This document shows positions 24,418 to 36,870 of a DNA stretch of 64,000 nucleotides, one piece after another. Made by a program: the position numbers and the translations under genes. Each line of letters opens with the position of its first letter. Within the stretch, counting starts at the first letter, position 1. Below the pieces are notes generated by a model. It had not been told where the DNA came from, searched no databases, and saw only the letters and a program-made list of their open reading frames with translations. The DNA comes from Sipunculus nudus (taxonomy: Eukaryota > Annelida > Sipuncula > Golfingiida > Sipunculidae): contig CM049307.1 in NCBI GenBank assembly GCA_026874595.1, forward strand, positions 4,673,579-4,737,578, given 5' to 3'.

Positions 24418-25509
24418 CCTCTGGGGTGGACAGTCACGGGTGAAGATTTGTCCATTATAGCGGGGTGTCCGCCCCAGAGGGGGTCAGGCCCAGAAGTTCC
24501 GGCTGCAGTCACATGCAGGAGGCCCAAGTATCGGACTTAATCAACCATGAAAGCCGGTATTTTTCATCTAATATTCGATCTGACATATATGATAAATGTG
24601 AATAAATTTTATTGCAACCGGATGTTGTGCTTTATATCATATTTTGGAATGAGGCTTTTAATATTCCAGGTTCGTCATAACTTGACATTGACAGGACTTA
24701 CTCATCTAGACATATACACTGCACCCTGATCAGCACTGGGACTGTAACATTTAGGAATTACTCTCTCTTTTCGTGATATTTAAAGAATCGCTTATGGAAT
24801 AAATAAATTTCTGATATCTAGTTCAAGTTTTGTTAAACATCTTTCGGGAGCATAAGCAAATATGATTAATAAATGCATGGTATCATATACGCCTTGTGAT
24901 TGGTAGGTGGGAGTAATTTCCGAGATGCAAATATTACAGGATTGGGGATTGGTTGTTATCGCTGAGCCCCTGAACCAGGCGAGAGGTCATGACCCATGAC
25001 TTTTATTGTCAGGGTGTGTAACAGATACGTCATTATCCTCGCTCTTGGGCCTATGATAGAATAATGTGGACTGGATTCAGAATGAATATGAAACTTCACT
25101 GAAAGCACTGAAACTCCGTGAATTCAGTCACATTGTGGGCACTGCTACTGATTAAAGGATACATAAAAAAAATGTTCCAGCTGAAGTATAAGGTAAATTG
25201 AGTAAAACAAGCTCCAGTCTTATAGTCATACAATATGCCTAAATCATTAGAACTTTTAATTGATATAAAGGTTAACAGAAGCAGACTATATTTGCAATTT
25301 TAAAGTATATCTGCAAAAAAATCCATCAGGATGGCCGCTTGGATGTCTGTTAGGCGGGGTGATTTTAGCTATTGGGCGGACAAAAAGTGTCCATTGTCCT
25401 GAATAGCAGGGTGTCTGCCCCAGAGGGGTTCTTAAAGTAGTAAAAACGCTTGGTCTGCCCAAAAAGTGTCCGTTAGGCAGAGGGGTGTCCGCAGCCCAGG
25501 GTTTCACTG
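24418..25509. mobile_element. TA-flanked DNA transposon, non-autonomous (about 1.1 kb)
   Basis: The left end CAGTGAAAGCCCTCTGGGGT and the right end, reverse-complemented (CAGTGAAACCCTGGGCTGCG), are imperfect terminal inverted repeats with TA directly outside both (24416-24417 and 25510-25511). Sub-terminal words recur inverted and direct (ggggtgtccgccccagaggg near 24463-24484, and twice near 25400-25500). It sits inside an AT-rich minisatellite seen on both sides. The ends and TA target fit the Tc1/mariner-pogo-Tigger group. The interior has no recognisable DDE transposase, so it is probably a deletion derivative. Confidence 0.75.
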
Positions 25510-25550
25510 TAATAAATATTTATGTATCTATGTAATAAATATATATGTAT
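25510..25550 (+). repeat. Short ATCTATGTAATAAATATAC array, right part
   Basis: Continuation of the array at 24342-24417, interrupted by the transposon. Confidence 0.75.
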
Positions 25551-26110
25551 GTCTACACAGCATCATCTGATGAATCTGACACATCTGAATTTGTATCATG
25601 AACTTTTACAGCACTATAGTAGTCAATATATTTACATATATTTCATGTGATTATAGAAAATGTTCTGAAACAAGTATTCAGAAAGCAATTATAAAAGATA
25701 TCTTTAACTTGCCCATATGAATGTGACAAAACATTGTGGCACAAGATTTGGACAAAATTACAACTGTCAGTGTGCATGATTTGTAGGTTCAATACAGTTT
25801 TATTTGGTTTTGCATCATATCCAATAAGCTGTCACCCACAGCTGAGGTATGTCCTGTACAGAACAGTTAAAAATACTTGATAAATTTATTGTCCAAAATG
25901 TTTTAAAAACTTTTACGATATAAGTTTTATATGTCAGTTTCATGCAATGTATTATCAAAAACAACAACTAATTACATCATCAGAAAGTCCTGGGGAATAA
26001 AGTGTATCCCTGCCGACCTGAATGACTGTGAAAATCACCCAAATCCAAGGTTTTTTTTCTACACTTTTCACAAAGAGCCTTGAGTGAGATTTATGGTGCA
26101 AAAATTAAAG
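25551..26110. other. Anonymous spacer, no gene recognised
   Basis: AT-rich and apparently single-copy in the window, with no exon signals that I can support. Confidence 0.4.
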
Positions 26111-26114
26111 TCAG

Positions 26115-27507
26115 AGCTACATTAAAATGCTAAGAAAACTTTAGCTGGACTGAGACACAGCTACATTAAAATGCTAAGATAACTTTAGCTGGCCTATGAC
26201 AGAGCTACATTATGCTATGATAACTTTAGCTGGACTGAGACACAGCTACATTAAAATGCTAAGATAACTTTAGCTGGACTGAGACAGAGCTACATTAAAA
26301 TGCTAAGATAACTTTAGCTGGACTGAGACAGTTCAATATTAAAATGCTAAGATAACTTTAGCTGGACTGAGACAGAGCTACATTAAAATGCCAAGATAAC
26401 TTTAGCTGGACTGAGACAGAGCTTTATTAAAATGCTAAGATAACTTTAGCTGGACTGAGACACAGCTACATTAAAATGCTAAGATAACTTTAGCTGGACT
26501 GAGACAGAGCTACATTAAAATGCTAAGATAACTTTAGCTGGACTGAGACAGAGCTACATTAAAATGCTTAGATAACTTTAGCTGGACTGAGACAGAGCTA
26601 CATTAAAATGCTAAGATAACTTTAGCTGGACTGAGACACAGCTATATTAAAATGCTAAGATAACTTTAGCTGGACTGAGACAGAGCTACATTAAAATGCT
26701 AAGATAACTTTAGCTGGACTGAGACACAGCTACATTAAAATGCTAAGATAACTTTAGCTGGACTGAGACAGAGCTACATTAAAATGCTTAGATAACTTTA
26801 GCTGGACTGAGACAGAGCTACATTAAAATGCTAAGATAACTTTAGCTGGACTGAGACACAGCTACATTAAAATGCTAAGATAACTTTAGCTGGACTGAGA
26901 CAGAGCTACATTAAAATGCTAAGATAACTTTAGCTGGACTGAGACACAGCTACATTAAAATGCTTAGATAACTTTAGCTGGACTGAGACAGAGCTACATT
27001 AAAATGCTAAGATAACTTTAGCTGGACTGAGACAGAGCTACATTAAAATCCTAAGATAACTTTAGCTGGACTGAGACACAGCTACATTAAAATGCTAAGA
27101 TAACTTTAGCTGGACTGAGACAGTTCAATATTAAAATGCTAAGATAACTTTAGCTGGACTGAGACAGAGCTACATTAAAATGCTAAGATAACTTAAGCTG
27201 GACTGAGACACAGCTACATTAAAATGCTAAGATAACTTTAGCTGGACTGAGACACAGCTACATTAAAATGCTAAGATAACTTTAGCTGGACTGAGACACA
27301 GCTACATTTAAATGCTTAGATAACTTTAGCTGGACTGAGACACAGCTACATTAAAATGCTAAGATAACTTTAGCTGGACTGAGACACAGCTACATTTAAA
27401 TGCTAAGATAACTTTAGCTGGACTGAGACAGAGCTACATTAAAATGCTTAGATAACTTTAGACAGAGCTACATTAAAATGCTTAGATAACTTTAGCTGGA
27501 CTGAGTA
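26115..27507 (+). repeat. 44-bp minisatellite, about 31 copies
   Basis: The unit reads AGCTACATTAAAATGCTAAG then ATAACTTTAGCTGGACTGAG then ACAC or ACAG. The acac/acag difference, taag/ttag and the agttcaatatt variant mark subsets. Homogeneity is high, so the array is recently expanded. One unit near 27460 is shortened. Confidence 0.95.
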
Positions 27508-30500
27508 TTAATCTATTGTTATGGAGTAGGAGATGGCATATTAGTTTATTAAGAAACATTTCAAGGAATATTTCACATTTCATATTTCACAAATACAAGC
27601 TCAGTTTCAGGAATATCAGACTAAACAATGAATGACTTCTCATAATTGATGACACTGACAACCAGTCATCCGGTCACACACATATAGGCTTCTCTCCCAA
27701 TTTAAACAGTACACCAAACCATTAAGGTCTATTTTAAGTCCGTGTAAACAGAAATAGTGTCACAGAATGACTTATGTGTTTAGTCTTTATGAGGGAATGG
27801 TAGAACACAATTAAAACATGTTATTTTATGAGACTACATATGTTTATATAAGCATTGTCCTCCAAATAAACTGAAATAAGATTGAGTTCAGTGTATAACT
27901 GGATCTGTATCACTTCAATATAATCTTATGTAAAATGATGACACGCATAATTATTTCAAATGTCAGGTCACCATTACCATCTGATCTAATAGCAGCTTGT
28001 ATCAGTGATGTTACTGAGGGTAAATAAATATACATGGATAATGTCAATCCAAACTCTGTATCAAAAAGTCTTGCATGGTGCCTGATTGGGGCAGGGACGG
28101 CACAGACTGAAGGAGACTACCCTTCTGCTGTAACAACATGTCAACTGATCTGTAATAAAGTCAAGTGTCTACCAACCTAGTCTTGTGTCTCTCTCAACCT
28201 CTGTGTAACACACTGTAACACTATCATCAATCAGTTTGCTCTATCTGATGACTGGTTGAGAAAAAGGAACCATGCAGTATACAGGAATCTTAGAAAAACA
28301 CACAATGGAGCTTCACTGATGTTACGCAGAGTAAGTTCATTTTGTCATAACAATATTTTTCTGATTCTTCCATGATCGGAGGTTATTAAAGAAAAGCAAT
28401 AAGATTTCATGACAAATTTGAATATTTTTAAAATGTCAAGACTTTTAACTTTTAAATTTCACATTTCTAACTTTAAAGAATTTATTAAGGCATGGAAACA
28501 CCGGCTATTAATACCTAATGTTGTATCCCTTGGGTGCATTTTGCTCTGCTGTGTGTTTATGTATTACAACCACTGAACTGACTCAAGCTCTGATAACCTT
28601 ATAAATCTTGTGCATAATGTATTTGATTTATTAACCACTTTTCAATTAACAAAAGCATGCATTTTCCTTGGACTGTGCCAGTAAATCAAATAACGGTGAG
28701 CAAACGCTGGCCTGGGAGTTGGCAGGGATGGCACTTGTGACATCCCTTAACCTGTTTTTTAGGTCAAGGTCATAGTTTCTGCCAAGAAATGTGACCCTGA
28801 CCTTTACATTTATCTCATGGCCAGGAAAAAAAAATCCCTCTAAAGTTAATGAACTCAGTACCCATAAAACCCTGTCGGGTTGACAATCCTCTGTAGAATT
28901 ATACTTATTCTCTTTATACACGAGTTTCCTCGGCTGCAGGTAAAACACACCAGATATATGTGATACACTTTGTTTGTCTCAGGAAAGCTTACTTGTTTAT
29001 GTATACGATGAGGAGGAAGAGAAAATGACTGAGTTTGAGGGTATTTGAAAACACCTGCTTACACGCATGTTGGGATGTCAGAGGATTCTGTCTGAGGCCA
29101 ACTGTACCAGTCAAAATACGCAAAACAACCAGACAGATTGCTCTGCTATCCCAGCATACTTGTGGCATGTTATGCTAGCTTTGTGTCTGTGTGCATTTAT
29201 ATATATTTTATCAAAGGACAGAAGTGCCACCATGGATGGCCCAATCTGATAATTAAGCATCAAAGAGCTGGCCAACAGACTGTTACAGAGCCTGCAGCAT
29301 AAAGAAGTATCAAGAACACCAGAACACAAGGTCACAGAGCATTAAGTGCCATCATACAAGACTAAACAGCTCTCTAGGTTATGTGATGTGTCAAGTACTG
29401 GTCAAGCTCACATGACTGACCAAACAGCAACAATAAACTCCATGAGCTGTATTACCTATCTGTGTTTTAGAACATCTCTGTGAATGAAACCTGATACCAT
29501 TCAGGAATTAAATCTCTAAGTCTACAGATACATACATAAACCAGTTACTTTGATACTGACCAGTCACATATTTCCAAGCCCTGGTTTTGAGTTCATTTGT
29601 TGGTAATTGTTATTTTTCCAGTTATGTTTCATATCTGTGAATTAGGTCCATTTTAACTCACTGCTGACACAGCATGGTTGATGTACATCTGCCATAAACT
29701 TCATGAAAAAAAAAATGAGTTCAGACTGCCATAGTTATAAGTTCACACTCAAAGAAATTATATGTCAGGGACCTGTACTTTGGGTAACTGAAATATGCTG
29801 CATGCTTTCAGATATATAGATAACCTAGTCATTGCTATGATCTGTAACCCTCATCTTGAAATTCAAGGAAATCCTAAGTTTTCTGCCAGCAAAGCAATGC
29901 TGCCCCTGGATCAAATAAATATGACAAAACATTTTGGCAAATAACCAAAATGCAATGCAGAAAGAGCACAAAAATATGTGTATGCAATTTTACTTTGATA
30001 TAAAAGTGGTACTACATTTTCATCAAGCTTGTTATACAATGGTAAAAGCATGTTGAGGAAGAAAGTGGATTTGATTCTGAGAGACACAGGTGTGTGGTCA
30101 ATTCACTAAACAGTACTCATCTTTTGTCCAGATAAATCACTAAGGATATTTTGTCCCCATGATCAAGCCCCCTGTCAACATGTCCACACTACTAATCTGG
30201 AGATGATTGTAATAGTTTCCCGTGGCACTTTGTCTGCAGAAAATTTGTTAGATTCTTATCTCATAAAATTTTAATTAAAACAGACAACTAAAATAATATG
30301 TGAACACGTTAACTACACCATTTTCAGTATAATATGCTGGTAACAAATGTTACAACCTTTTTACTCCTTTTTGGCTCCACTGCTGATTAGAAACCAATCT
30401 TGATTACCTGACTCAATGGACTCTCAAACCTTCATCTATAATAACTGTAACACTTGTACCCAAGTCTCAAATAGGCATCAAAACACGCAACATGAATTCA

Positions 30501-31971
30501 TGTAATTTATTGACATCAATCATGACAGGCCAGCCATCATCTGTAGCCACCCTACAAGCACCAGCTGGCCCAGGATCAGCATCACTCCCACTCCATGCTG
30601 ATCCATGCACCATACACATCCTGGTTATTACAATTTCGTGCTTCACTATTGACTCGCTTCACTATTGACTTTCAAATGACCTTTAACACAAAGACTTTTC
30701 TTAACGTGGTAAGGTTGGTACTGGATTGGCTGTTATCATTTTGAGGGGACTACTTATTTAAATTTAAAATTTTAAGGTTTATTTAAGGTTAATAAGGTCA
30801 TATCCTGTTATTAACCACCCTCTGACCAGTCATATATGACTTTTCATTTCATTTTAATATTTCCCCCAGTCTTTCTACCAAAATCATTTACACTTTTCTT
30901 TAGTGCACTACTCTGGCGTGCACATCAGTTCATGCAGATCTTTTTTTTTTAAAGAGAAATGATAATGAAACACTACCTTGCAGTAAACAAATCTACTTTT
31001 TACCACTAACAGAACAGGGTAATGGAAACTGATTTTGGCATAATGATCACTTGAAACAAGATGTATTTGAGAGTGATGCTGCTAATATTTTCTTAACAAA
31101 GCATCTCCAACAAGAATGCAAGTAACACTATTTAGCACCATAACTCTGCAAAGAAGCATCCAGAAATTGTTTATTACAAAATCATAAGTTTTTTATTCAT
31201 TTTATTTATTGTCTGATTGTTCATGCTTTATGTCATGCTTTATGTCAGAAGTAAGAATTTTTATGATGACTGCTATGGGCAAGACAAGACAGAACACACT
31301 GTCCTTTTTCCAGTTCCTCATCCTCCACCTGTAATCAGCAAACTTCCAACAGGTCTACTTTAACAGAGAGGACGACCACGACCAGACCCTTTGACCACCA
31401 CACCTTGCAGGGAACACAGCACAGGAACATGGTATCTGGGCAAGCTGTGCTGGTCATTTCTCTTGGAGTTCTTATAAACAGTTTGTGTCAGTGGTAGGAG
31501 CCAGCAACAGGTGTTGAATGAACACATGCGAGGACTTCTAATAAGAACGTATCATTTGTCAGTGAAGGTAGCCCAGCCATCGCCAGCCCCCTCATTGAGC
31601 AATCCTCAGGAACCTCTAGATTGTGCTGTTGGCTGCCCTTCGTTAACCTGGACAGGTTTAAGGCTCACTAGGTGCACCAGGGCCAGCTACTGCTGTGTGT
31701 GGCCTGTCACAGTGAACTCTACTGAACTTAGAAATATTTTTGATTTTGTATTCTGATGCTTTCAGGGCAAAGATCAGTTGATGGGTTCTACAGAACATCC
31801 ACTCTGTTTACACAAGCCCTTTGATCATTTGATCATTATCACTTTAACTTTTGGTGTCTCAGGTTGCTGAGTATCACAGAACAGTTAGCTATATAACTCA
31901 AAACCTAGGTATGCTATGATCAGTGTCAAATGACATCATCTACGTAATCATGTGATCCTTGGACAGGAATT
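27508..31971. other. Longest apparently unique stretch, no gene recognised
   Basis: About 4.5 kb without tandem arrays. I looked for exons on both strands and could not support any; open frames stay at or below about 100 codons without known motifs (28646-28948 minus, 31511-31756 plus). There is a small duplication of cttcactattgact near 30641-30670. If a host gene crosses this window, short exons or regulatory sequence here would not be visible without transcripts. Confidence 0.4.
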
Positions 31972-33048
31972 ACATGTAGTCTGCCACTGTAGTATCAGCA
32001 GTGTGAGATTACAGTGGTACAAGTAACAAGTAAAACACCAGCTGCATGTAATTTAAGCAAATTTAATTAAAGCATTGTTTTGCCATATGTTAATCTGTTT
32101 TTATTATAGAACAAATTCCCTGTACAGAATATATTTTTTTTGTATAATTTGACAGAATATGGCATTTGTGAGATACAAGTTAATACAGCATTTCTGATTT
32201 GGGAAATGAAGTTAAACATTTATATTTCACAATTTTCTGAATTAATTCTTTCCATTGATCTGACCAATAAGTCCAACAGTTGTCAGGTAATTAATTGACT
32301 TTTAGTCAGCTAAGCCAAAAATTACTTCAAACTGAACTTAATCATAAGGGAAATACCATTATACAAAAATAATTCGAGTGAAAGAATTATCTCTCTGAGA
32401 ATATAGTATCTCTTTTACAATAGGCTGATTGAATTAATGGGAGGGGGTTTACGAAACTGGCAAACACATGGGGTCTTTCTAAACACTGAAAAGTACCAAA
32501 AAGTTACAGAAAATACCAAAAAGGTACTGATAAGTTACCAAAAAGTTACTGAAAAGACTATGAAAGCACCTTTTAAGTTATGTAAACATTAAATATTACC
32601 AAAAAGTTGTTTCAGACTATAAGTTAAGTTAGCAAATTGTGAAACTTTATGGTACTTTCAGTAACTTCTCTGTACTTTTCAGTAATTTTTCAGTAACTTT
32701 TCGGAATTTTCAGTAACTTTACTGTACTTTTTGGTATTTTTTAATACTTATTTGTGTAACATTTTGTCACTTTATGGTGCTTTTTAGTCACTTTTTATCA
32801 ATTTATAATAATTTGTTATCAAACCAGATGTGGTCCGACAATGGTCCTCAGAAGGCCCCGCGTTTCTGCTAGTGCTGGACTACTTTACATATGGGTGAAA
32901 AATTAAGTTAAATTTGAACAAAGCCTAGAGGCCTAATGCGAACCTGTGCAAGTTTGGGAGTATGAATGGAGGTTTATTTTTAAAATTTACTATTGATCCT
33001 TTTAATTCCTGCATATCTAACTAAGTCATTATGATTTCAGCAAAATGG
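31972..33048 (+). repeat. 1077-bp direct tandem duplication, copy 1
   Basis: 31972-33048 is repeated immediately at 33049-34125 with exactly 1077-bp spacing. Every stretch I compared was identical, and acat occurs at both junctions. It contains a degenerate modular-element hairpin (32297-32317) and an inverted low-complexity region (32480-32790). It has no open frame of note. Confidence 0.97.
32480..32790. repeat. Inverted low-complexity block (AGTTAC / GTAACT words)
   Basis: The left half is rich in ACCAAAAAGTTACtGAAAAG, the right half in its complement (CTTTTCAGTAACTTTT, GTACTTTTTGGTATTTT), about 60 bp or more apart. The same right-half words recur at 40190-40350. A second copy lies in the duplicated unit at 33557-33867. 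Confidence 0.7.
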
Positions 33049-34125
33049 ACATGTAGTCTGCCACTGTAGTATCAGCAGTGTGAGATTACAGTGGTACAAG
33101 TAACAAGTAAAACACCAGCTGCATGTAATTTAAGCAAATTTAATTAAAGCATTGTTTTGCCATATGTTAATCTGTTTTTATTATAGAACAAATTCCCTGT
33201 ACAGAATATATTTTTTTTGTATAATTTGACAGAATATGGCATTTGTGAGATACAAGTTAATACAGCATTTCTGATTTGGGAAATGAAGTTAAACATTTAT
33301 ATTTCACAATTTTCTGAATTAATTCTTTCCATTGATCTGACCAATAAGTCCAACAGTTGTCAGGTAATTAATTGACTTTTAGTCAGCTAAGCCAAAAATT
33401 ACTTCAAACTGAACTTAATCATAAGGGAAATACCATTATACAAAAATAATTCGAGTGAAAGAATTATCTCTCTGAGAATATAGTATCTCTTTTACAATAG
33501 GCTGATTGAATTAATGGGAGGGGGTTTACGAAACTGGCAAACACATGGGGTCTTTCTAAACACTGAAAAGTACCAAAAAGTTACAGAAAATACCAAAAAG
33601 GTACTGATAAGTTACCAAAAAGTTACTGAAAAGACTATGAAAGCACCTTTTAAGTTATGTAAACATTAAATATTACCAAAAAGTTGTTTCAGACTATAAG
33701 TTAAGTTAGCAAATTGTGAAACTTTATGGTACTTTCAGTAACTTCTCTGTACTTTTCAGTAATTTTTCAGTAACTTTTCGGAATTTTCAGTAACTTTACT
33801 GTACTTTTTGGTATTTTTTAATACTTATTTGTGTAACATTTTGTCACTTTATGGTGCTTTTTAGTCACTTTTTATCAATTTATAATAATTTGTTATCAAA
33901 CCAGATGTGGTCCGACAATGGTCCTCAGAAGGCCCCGCGTTTCTGCTAGTGCTGGACTACTTTACATATGGGTGAAAAATTAAGTTAAATTTGAACAAAG
34001 CCTAGAGGCCTAATGCGAACCTGTGCAAGTTTGGGAGTATGAATGGAGGTTTATTTTTAAAATTTACTATTGATCCTTTTAATTCCTGCATATCTAACTA
34101 AGTCATTATGATTTCAGCAAAATGG
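33049..34125 (+). repeat. 1077-bp direct tandem duplication, copy 2
   Basis: Second copy of 31972-33048, with no difference seen by eye. Either a very recent duplication or an assembly or haplotype artefact. Confidence 0.97.
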
Positions 34126-34199
34126 ACATTTCGGACCTGCAAGTTTCAGACTAGGACATTTTAAAACTAGAATATGGGTAGTCGACAAGTGACTATGAG

Positions 34200-34950
34200 T
34201 ATCTGCAGAAACCAAGAGTGGGACGGGTGAAATGAGGCATGGATTAAGTGGCAAGGGGAATAGAGTGAGGTGTGTTGCATATTAGCATGGATGTCTGCAG
34301 CTTAAACGTGAATGTAGGTGGTGCCACCTGTCATAAAATGAAGAAAGCTGTCCAGGATGTATAAACCTGCAAAATTTCAGGTGGATAAGTCTGCTGAGAT
34401 ATGAGTGATTTTATCCCAAGGCAGATGAAGTGGTTGCAGATAAGTGGTTGCAGGTGTTGCCACCAGTTTTGTCTATGATGAAGAGCTATGTGAGATCTAT
34501 ACACATGTAAAATTTTGGCCCAATCGGTCAAACGGTTCCTGAGAAATGAGCACGGATGCCTGCAGAGTAAACCTGAATGTAGGTGGTGCCACCAGTCATA
34601 AAATCGAGAGAAAACTGTCCAGGATGTATTAACCTGCAAAATTTAAGGTGGATAAGTCAAACCACTTCTGTGATATGAGTGTTTTTATCCCAAGGCAGAT
34701 GAACAGATGGACGCTGTGCAAAAATGGTTGCAGGTGGCGCCACCATTTTTACTGTATGTTATAAAGCTATCAAAGGGCTACATTTGTGCAAAATGTTTAG
34801 CCTGATCGGTCAAACGGTTCCCAAGATATGCGAGTTTATGTGTGGAAACAGACGCACAAATGGACACTGGGCAGTGAGGAAAGGTCAGAGGTCAACCAAA
34901 AATGAGGGTGCAGCAGTTCACATGTGACCTGATGATAAACCCGATTCACT
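34200..34950 (+). mobile_element. Tandem-core element with GGTGGYGCCACC palindromes
   Basis: About 262-bp units: GTAGGTGGTGCCACC at 34317-34328 and 34582-34593, GGTGGCGCCACC at 34733-34744, each followed by a related ataaaat/gtccaggatgtat block and, between them, gatcggtcaaacggttcc/gagatatgag. The same word order (palindrome, aagatgg or aggatg, gagatatgag, cagatggac, ggttgcaggt) occurs at 52000-53150, so the two regions share a core family. Confidence 0.7.
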
Positions 34951-35028
34951 TAAAATGCAAACCAAGTTTTTTCAAACAGTTGAAAGATATAGTTCCAATA
35001 ATCTGGGAATTCTGCATCTAAACATTGT

Positions 35029-35065
35029 GTCTAGATGTCTAGACGCTGTGTCTAGACATCTAGAC
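35029..35065. repeat. Perfect 16-bp inverted repeat (TCTAGA-rich hairpin)
   Basis: The arms GTCTAGATGTCTAGAC (35029-35044) and GTCTAGACATCTAGAC (35050-35065) are perfect reverse complements around GCTGT. A further GTCTAGACAT follows at 35071, then a run of C. The hairpin is much stronger than chance in local AT-rich sequence. Confidence 0.9.
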
Positions 35066-35359
35066 ATATTGTCTAGACATCCCCCCCCCCCAGCCAGGTC
35101 AGCTGCCATGGTGATGTCTGGACCCCACCTGTTTGTACTGAGTGACCTCTTGACTTGGCTGCTGAAACTCAGAATGTTGTCAAATCTGTTTTCAAATACA
35201 GAAAGCCTTTTTCAATTGGCTACAATGCTTTTTTAAAACTGTATTTATCCAATCTATTCTTATAAAACTGGCAGAACCCTACCATAGAATAATTCTTGTA
35301 AAGATTAAACCAATCAGCTTAACAGTTTCATCATAAATCAGTGTATAAGCTAGAAGAAT

Positions 35360-35880
35360 TTAAAATTACATTTTCCCTTTTGAAAAATGTAGGTGGCGCC
35401 ACCAATACCTCAAAATCAGATATGACATATGTGACAAACATTGGTGTAAAATTTGGTGAATATAGCTCTAGCCGTTTCTGAGATTTTAATTTTAGTGTGC
35501 TTTTTTGGACAGATGACTAAGTTCAACCTCCTGTAACTCGGCCAAAAATCTCCGAACTGGAACCATTCGAACAAACTTGAGAGAGATTGTTCCAGGGATC
35601 ATTTCTGTGAAATGTTGGACAATTTGGCTAGACAGTTTCAGAGAAGAAGATTTTTAAAGCTTTTTTAGATTTTCCCCTATAAAATCTAAGAAAATGCAGT
35701 AAGAAAAAAATAAACAAAATCCGATATAGTTTTTTGGATGACTGATTATTTGCAAAACCTTTGGTGATGCTAGCTCCTGTCGTTTTTGAGATAGCTATGG
35801 TTAACGTACAGACGACGCACAACACGACGTACATTGGACGACGCCACACCATCGCATAAGCTCACAGGTTCGCTAAAAAT
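35360..35880 (+). mobile_element. Dispersed element with GACGACGCACAAC-type 3' end
   Basis: It holds a perfect GGTGGCGCCACC palindrome at 35392-35403 and, at its end, gtacagacgacgcacaacac, tggacgacgcc, then cgcataagctcacaggttcgctaaaaat. The last part is a degenerate AGCTCAC..GTtcGCT hairpin ending in CTAAAA, parallel to the CTGAGCTAAAA ends elsewhere. The LINE fragment begins right after it. Confidence 0.6.
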
Positions 35881-36006
35881 ATCACAAACAGAAACAGGTT
35901 TTTATCAATATGCATAAGGGAAAAAACATACTGGATTAAAGAAGATATGTCTGAAATAATGTGTGCAACAGAAAATCACTGAATGTAGTCTGTTAGCCAT
36001 ATTTAA

Positions 36007-36524
36007 TTTATTGGTTTAAATGAAGCTTACCCTTCAGATGAATTTCAAATGTGTAGAAATTCAAAGGATGGCAGGACTAACAAATTTGGTTTTTCATTAC
36101 AACAGTTGTGTTGTGCTTTCAATATTCATATACTGAATGGTAGAATTCCACCAGATCTTGCAGGTGAATACACATGTGTAACACATGCTGGACAGAGAGT
36201 TATTGACTATATTGTTGCTAGTGCTGAACTATTTGTTAAAATAGAATCATTTTCTGTTTTAAGGTTAGATTTATCAGATCATTATCCAGTGAAATGTACA
36301 ATAAGATTTGAATCTGATAAAAATGTTCCAGAAAATTTAGTGTCCATGACTTTAAGGATCAAGTACAAACTTAAATCACAGACAATTGATAAACTTATAG
36401 ATGAGCATTTATATCATGAACATACACATAATTTTGCACATTATGTTCAACAAGATGTGGATAAGGTTGTTGAACACTTGAACAGGGTGATACACAACTT
36501 TACTATTCCTAAAATGTACAAGAG
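36007..36524 (+). pseudogene. LINE endonuclease fragment (C-terminal half)
   Basis: The frame is open from 36007 to the A-run at 36525. Translated words include NEAYPSDEF, RNSKDGRTNKFG, NGRIPPDLAGEYTC, IDYIVAS and, near its end, LSDHYPVKC. The last matches the SDHxPV motif with the catalytic His region of APE-like endonucleases; ..IDYI.. is the preceding conserved strand. The catalytic N-terminal residues are absent because the copy is truncated. A frameshift at the seven-A run 36525-36531 moves the frame forward; read in the next frame the sequence continues as WWDEDCAQAKLIKLSALDEY, which is the expected continuation. Confidence 0.85.
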
Positions 36525-36531
36525 AAAAAAA

Positions 36532-36870
36532 GAAATGGTGGGATGAGGATTGTGCACAAGCAAAGCTAATAAAATTGTCAGCACTTGATGAATATAGGAG
36601 ATCTGATATTTATATGATTTGAATATGTATAAAATGAAAAGACAATTTAAAAACCTTTGTGATAACAAAAAGAAGTCCAAACAACAGTCTACAATAATAC
36701 ACTTATCAAATATTAAAAATTATATGATTTATGGGTCTGTATTAAAAAGTACCTTAAGAAAGAGAATAGTGTTAATCATATTCCAGCAGACCAGTGGTTT
36801 ACTTACTTTAGAGTTTTGCTAAATGAAAATAAAAACAATATTAAGGAAGAATTTTGCATTATGGCTAACA
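36532..36870 (+). pseudogene. LINE linker between endonuclease and reverse transcriptase
   Basis: The conserved WWDEDC..AK.. word is in frame 2 (from about 36536). The continuation YKMKRQFKNLCDNKKKS returns to frame 1 near 36619, and PADQWFTYFRVLLNENKN (about 36785-36840) is in another frame. These switches are single-base indels in A-rich runs. Confidence 0.75.

Noticed and set aside
31972-34125. LTR pair of a retrovirus-like element
   Set aside because: The two copies are directly adjacent with no internal region, no TG..CA ends, no primer-binding site and no polypurine tract.
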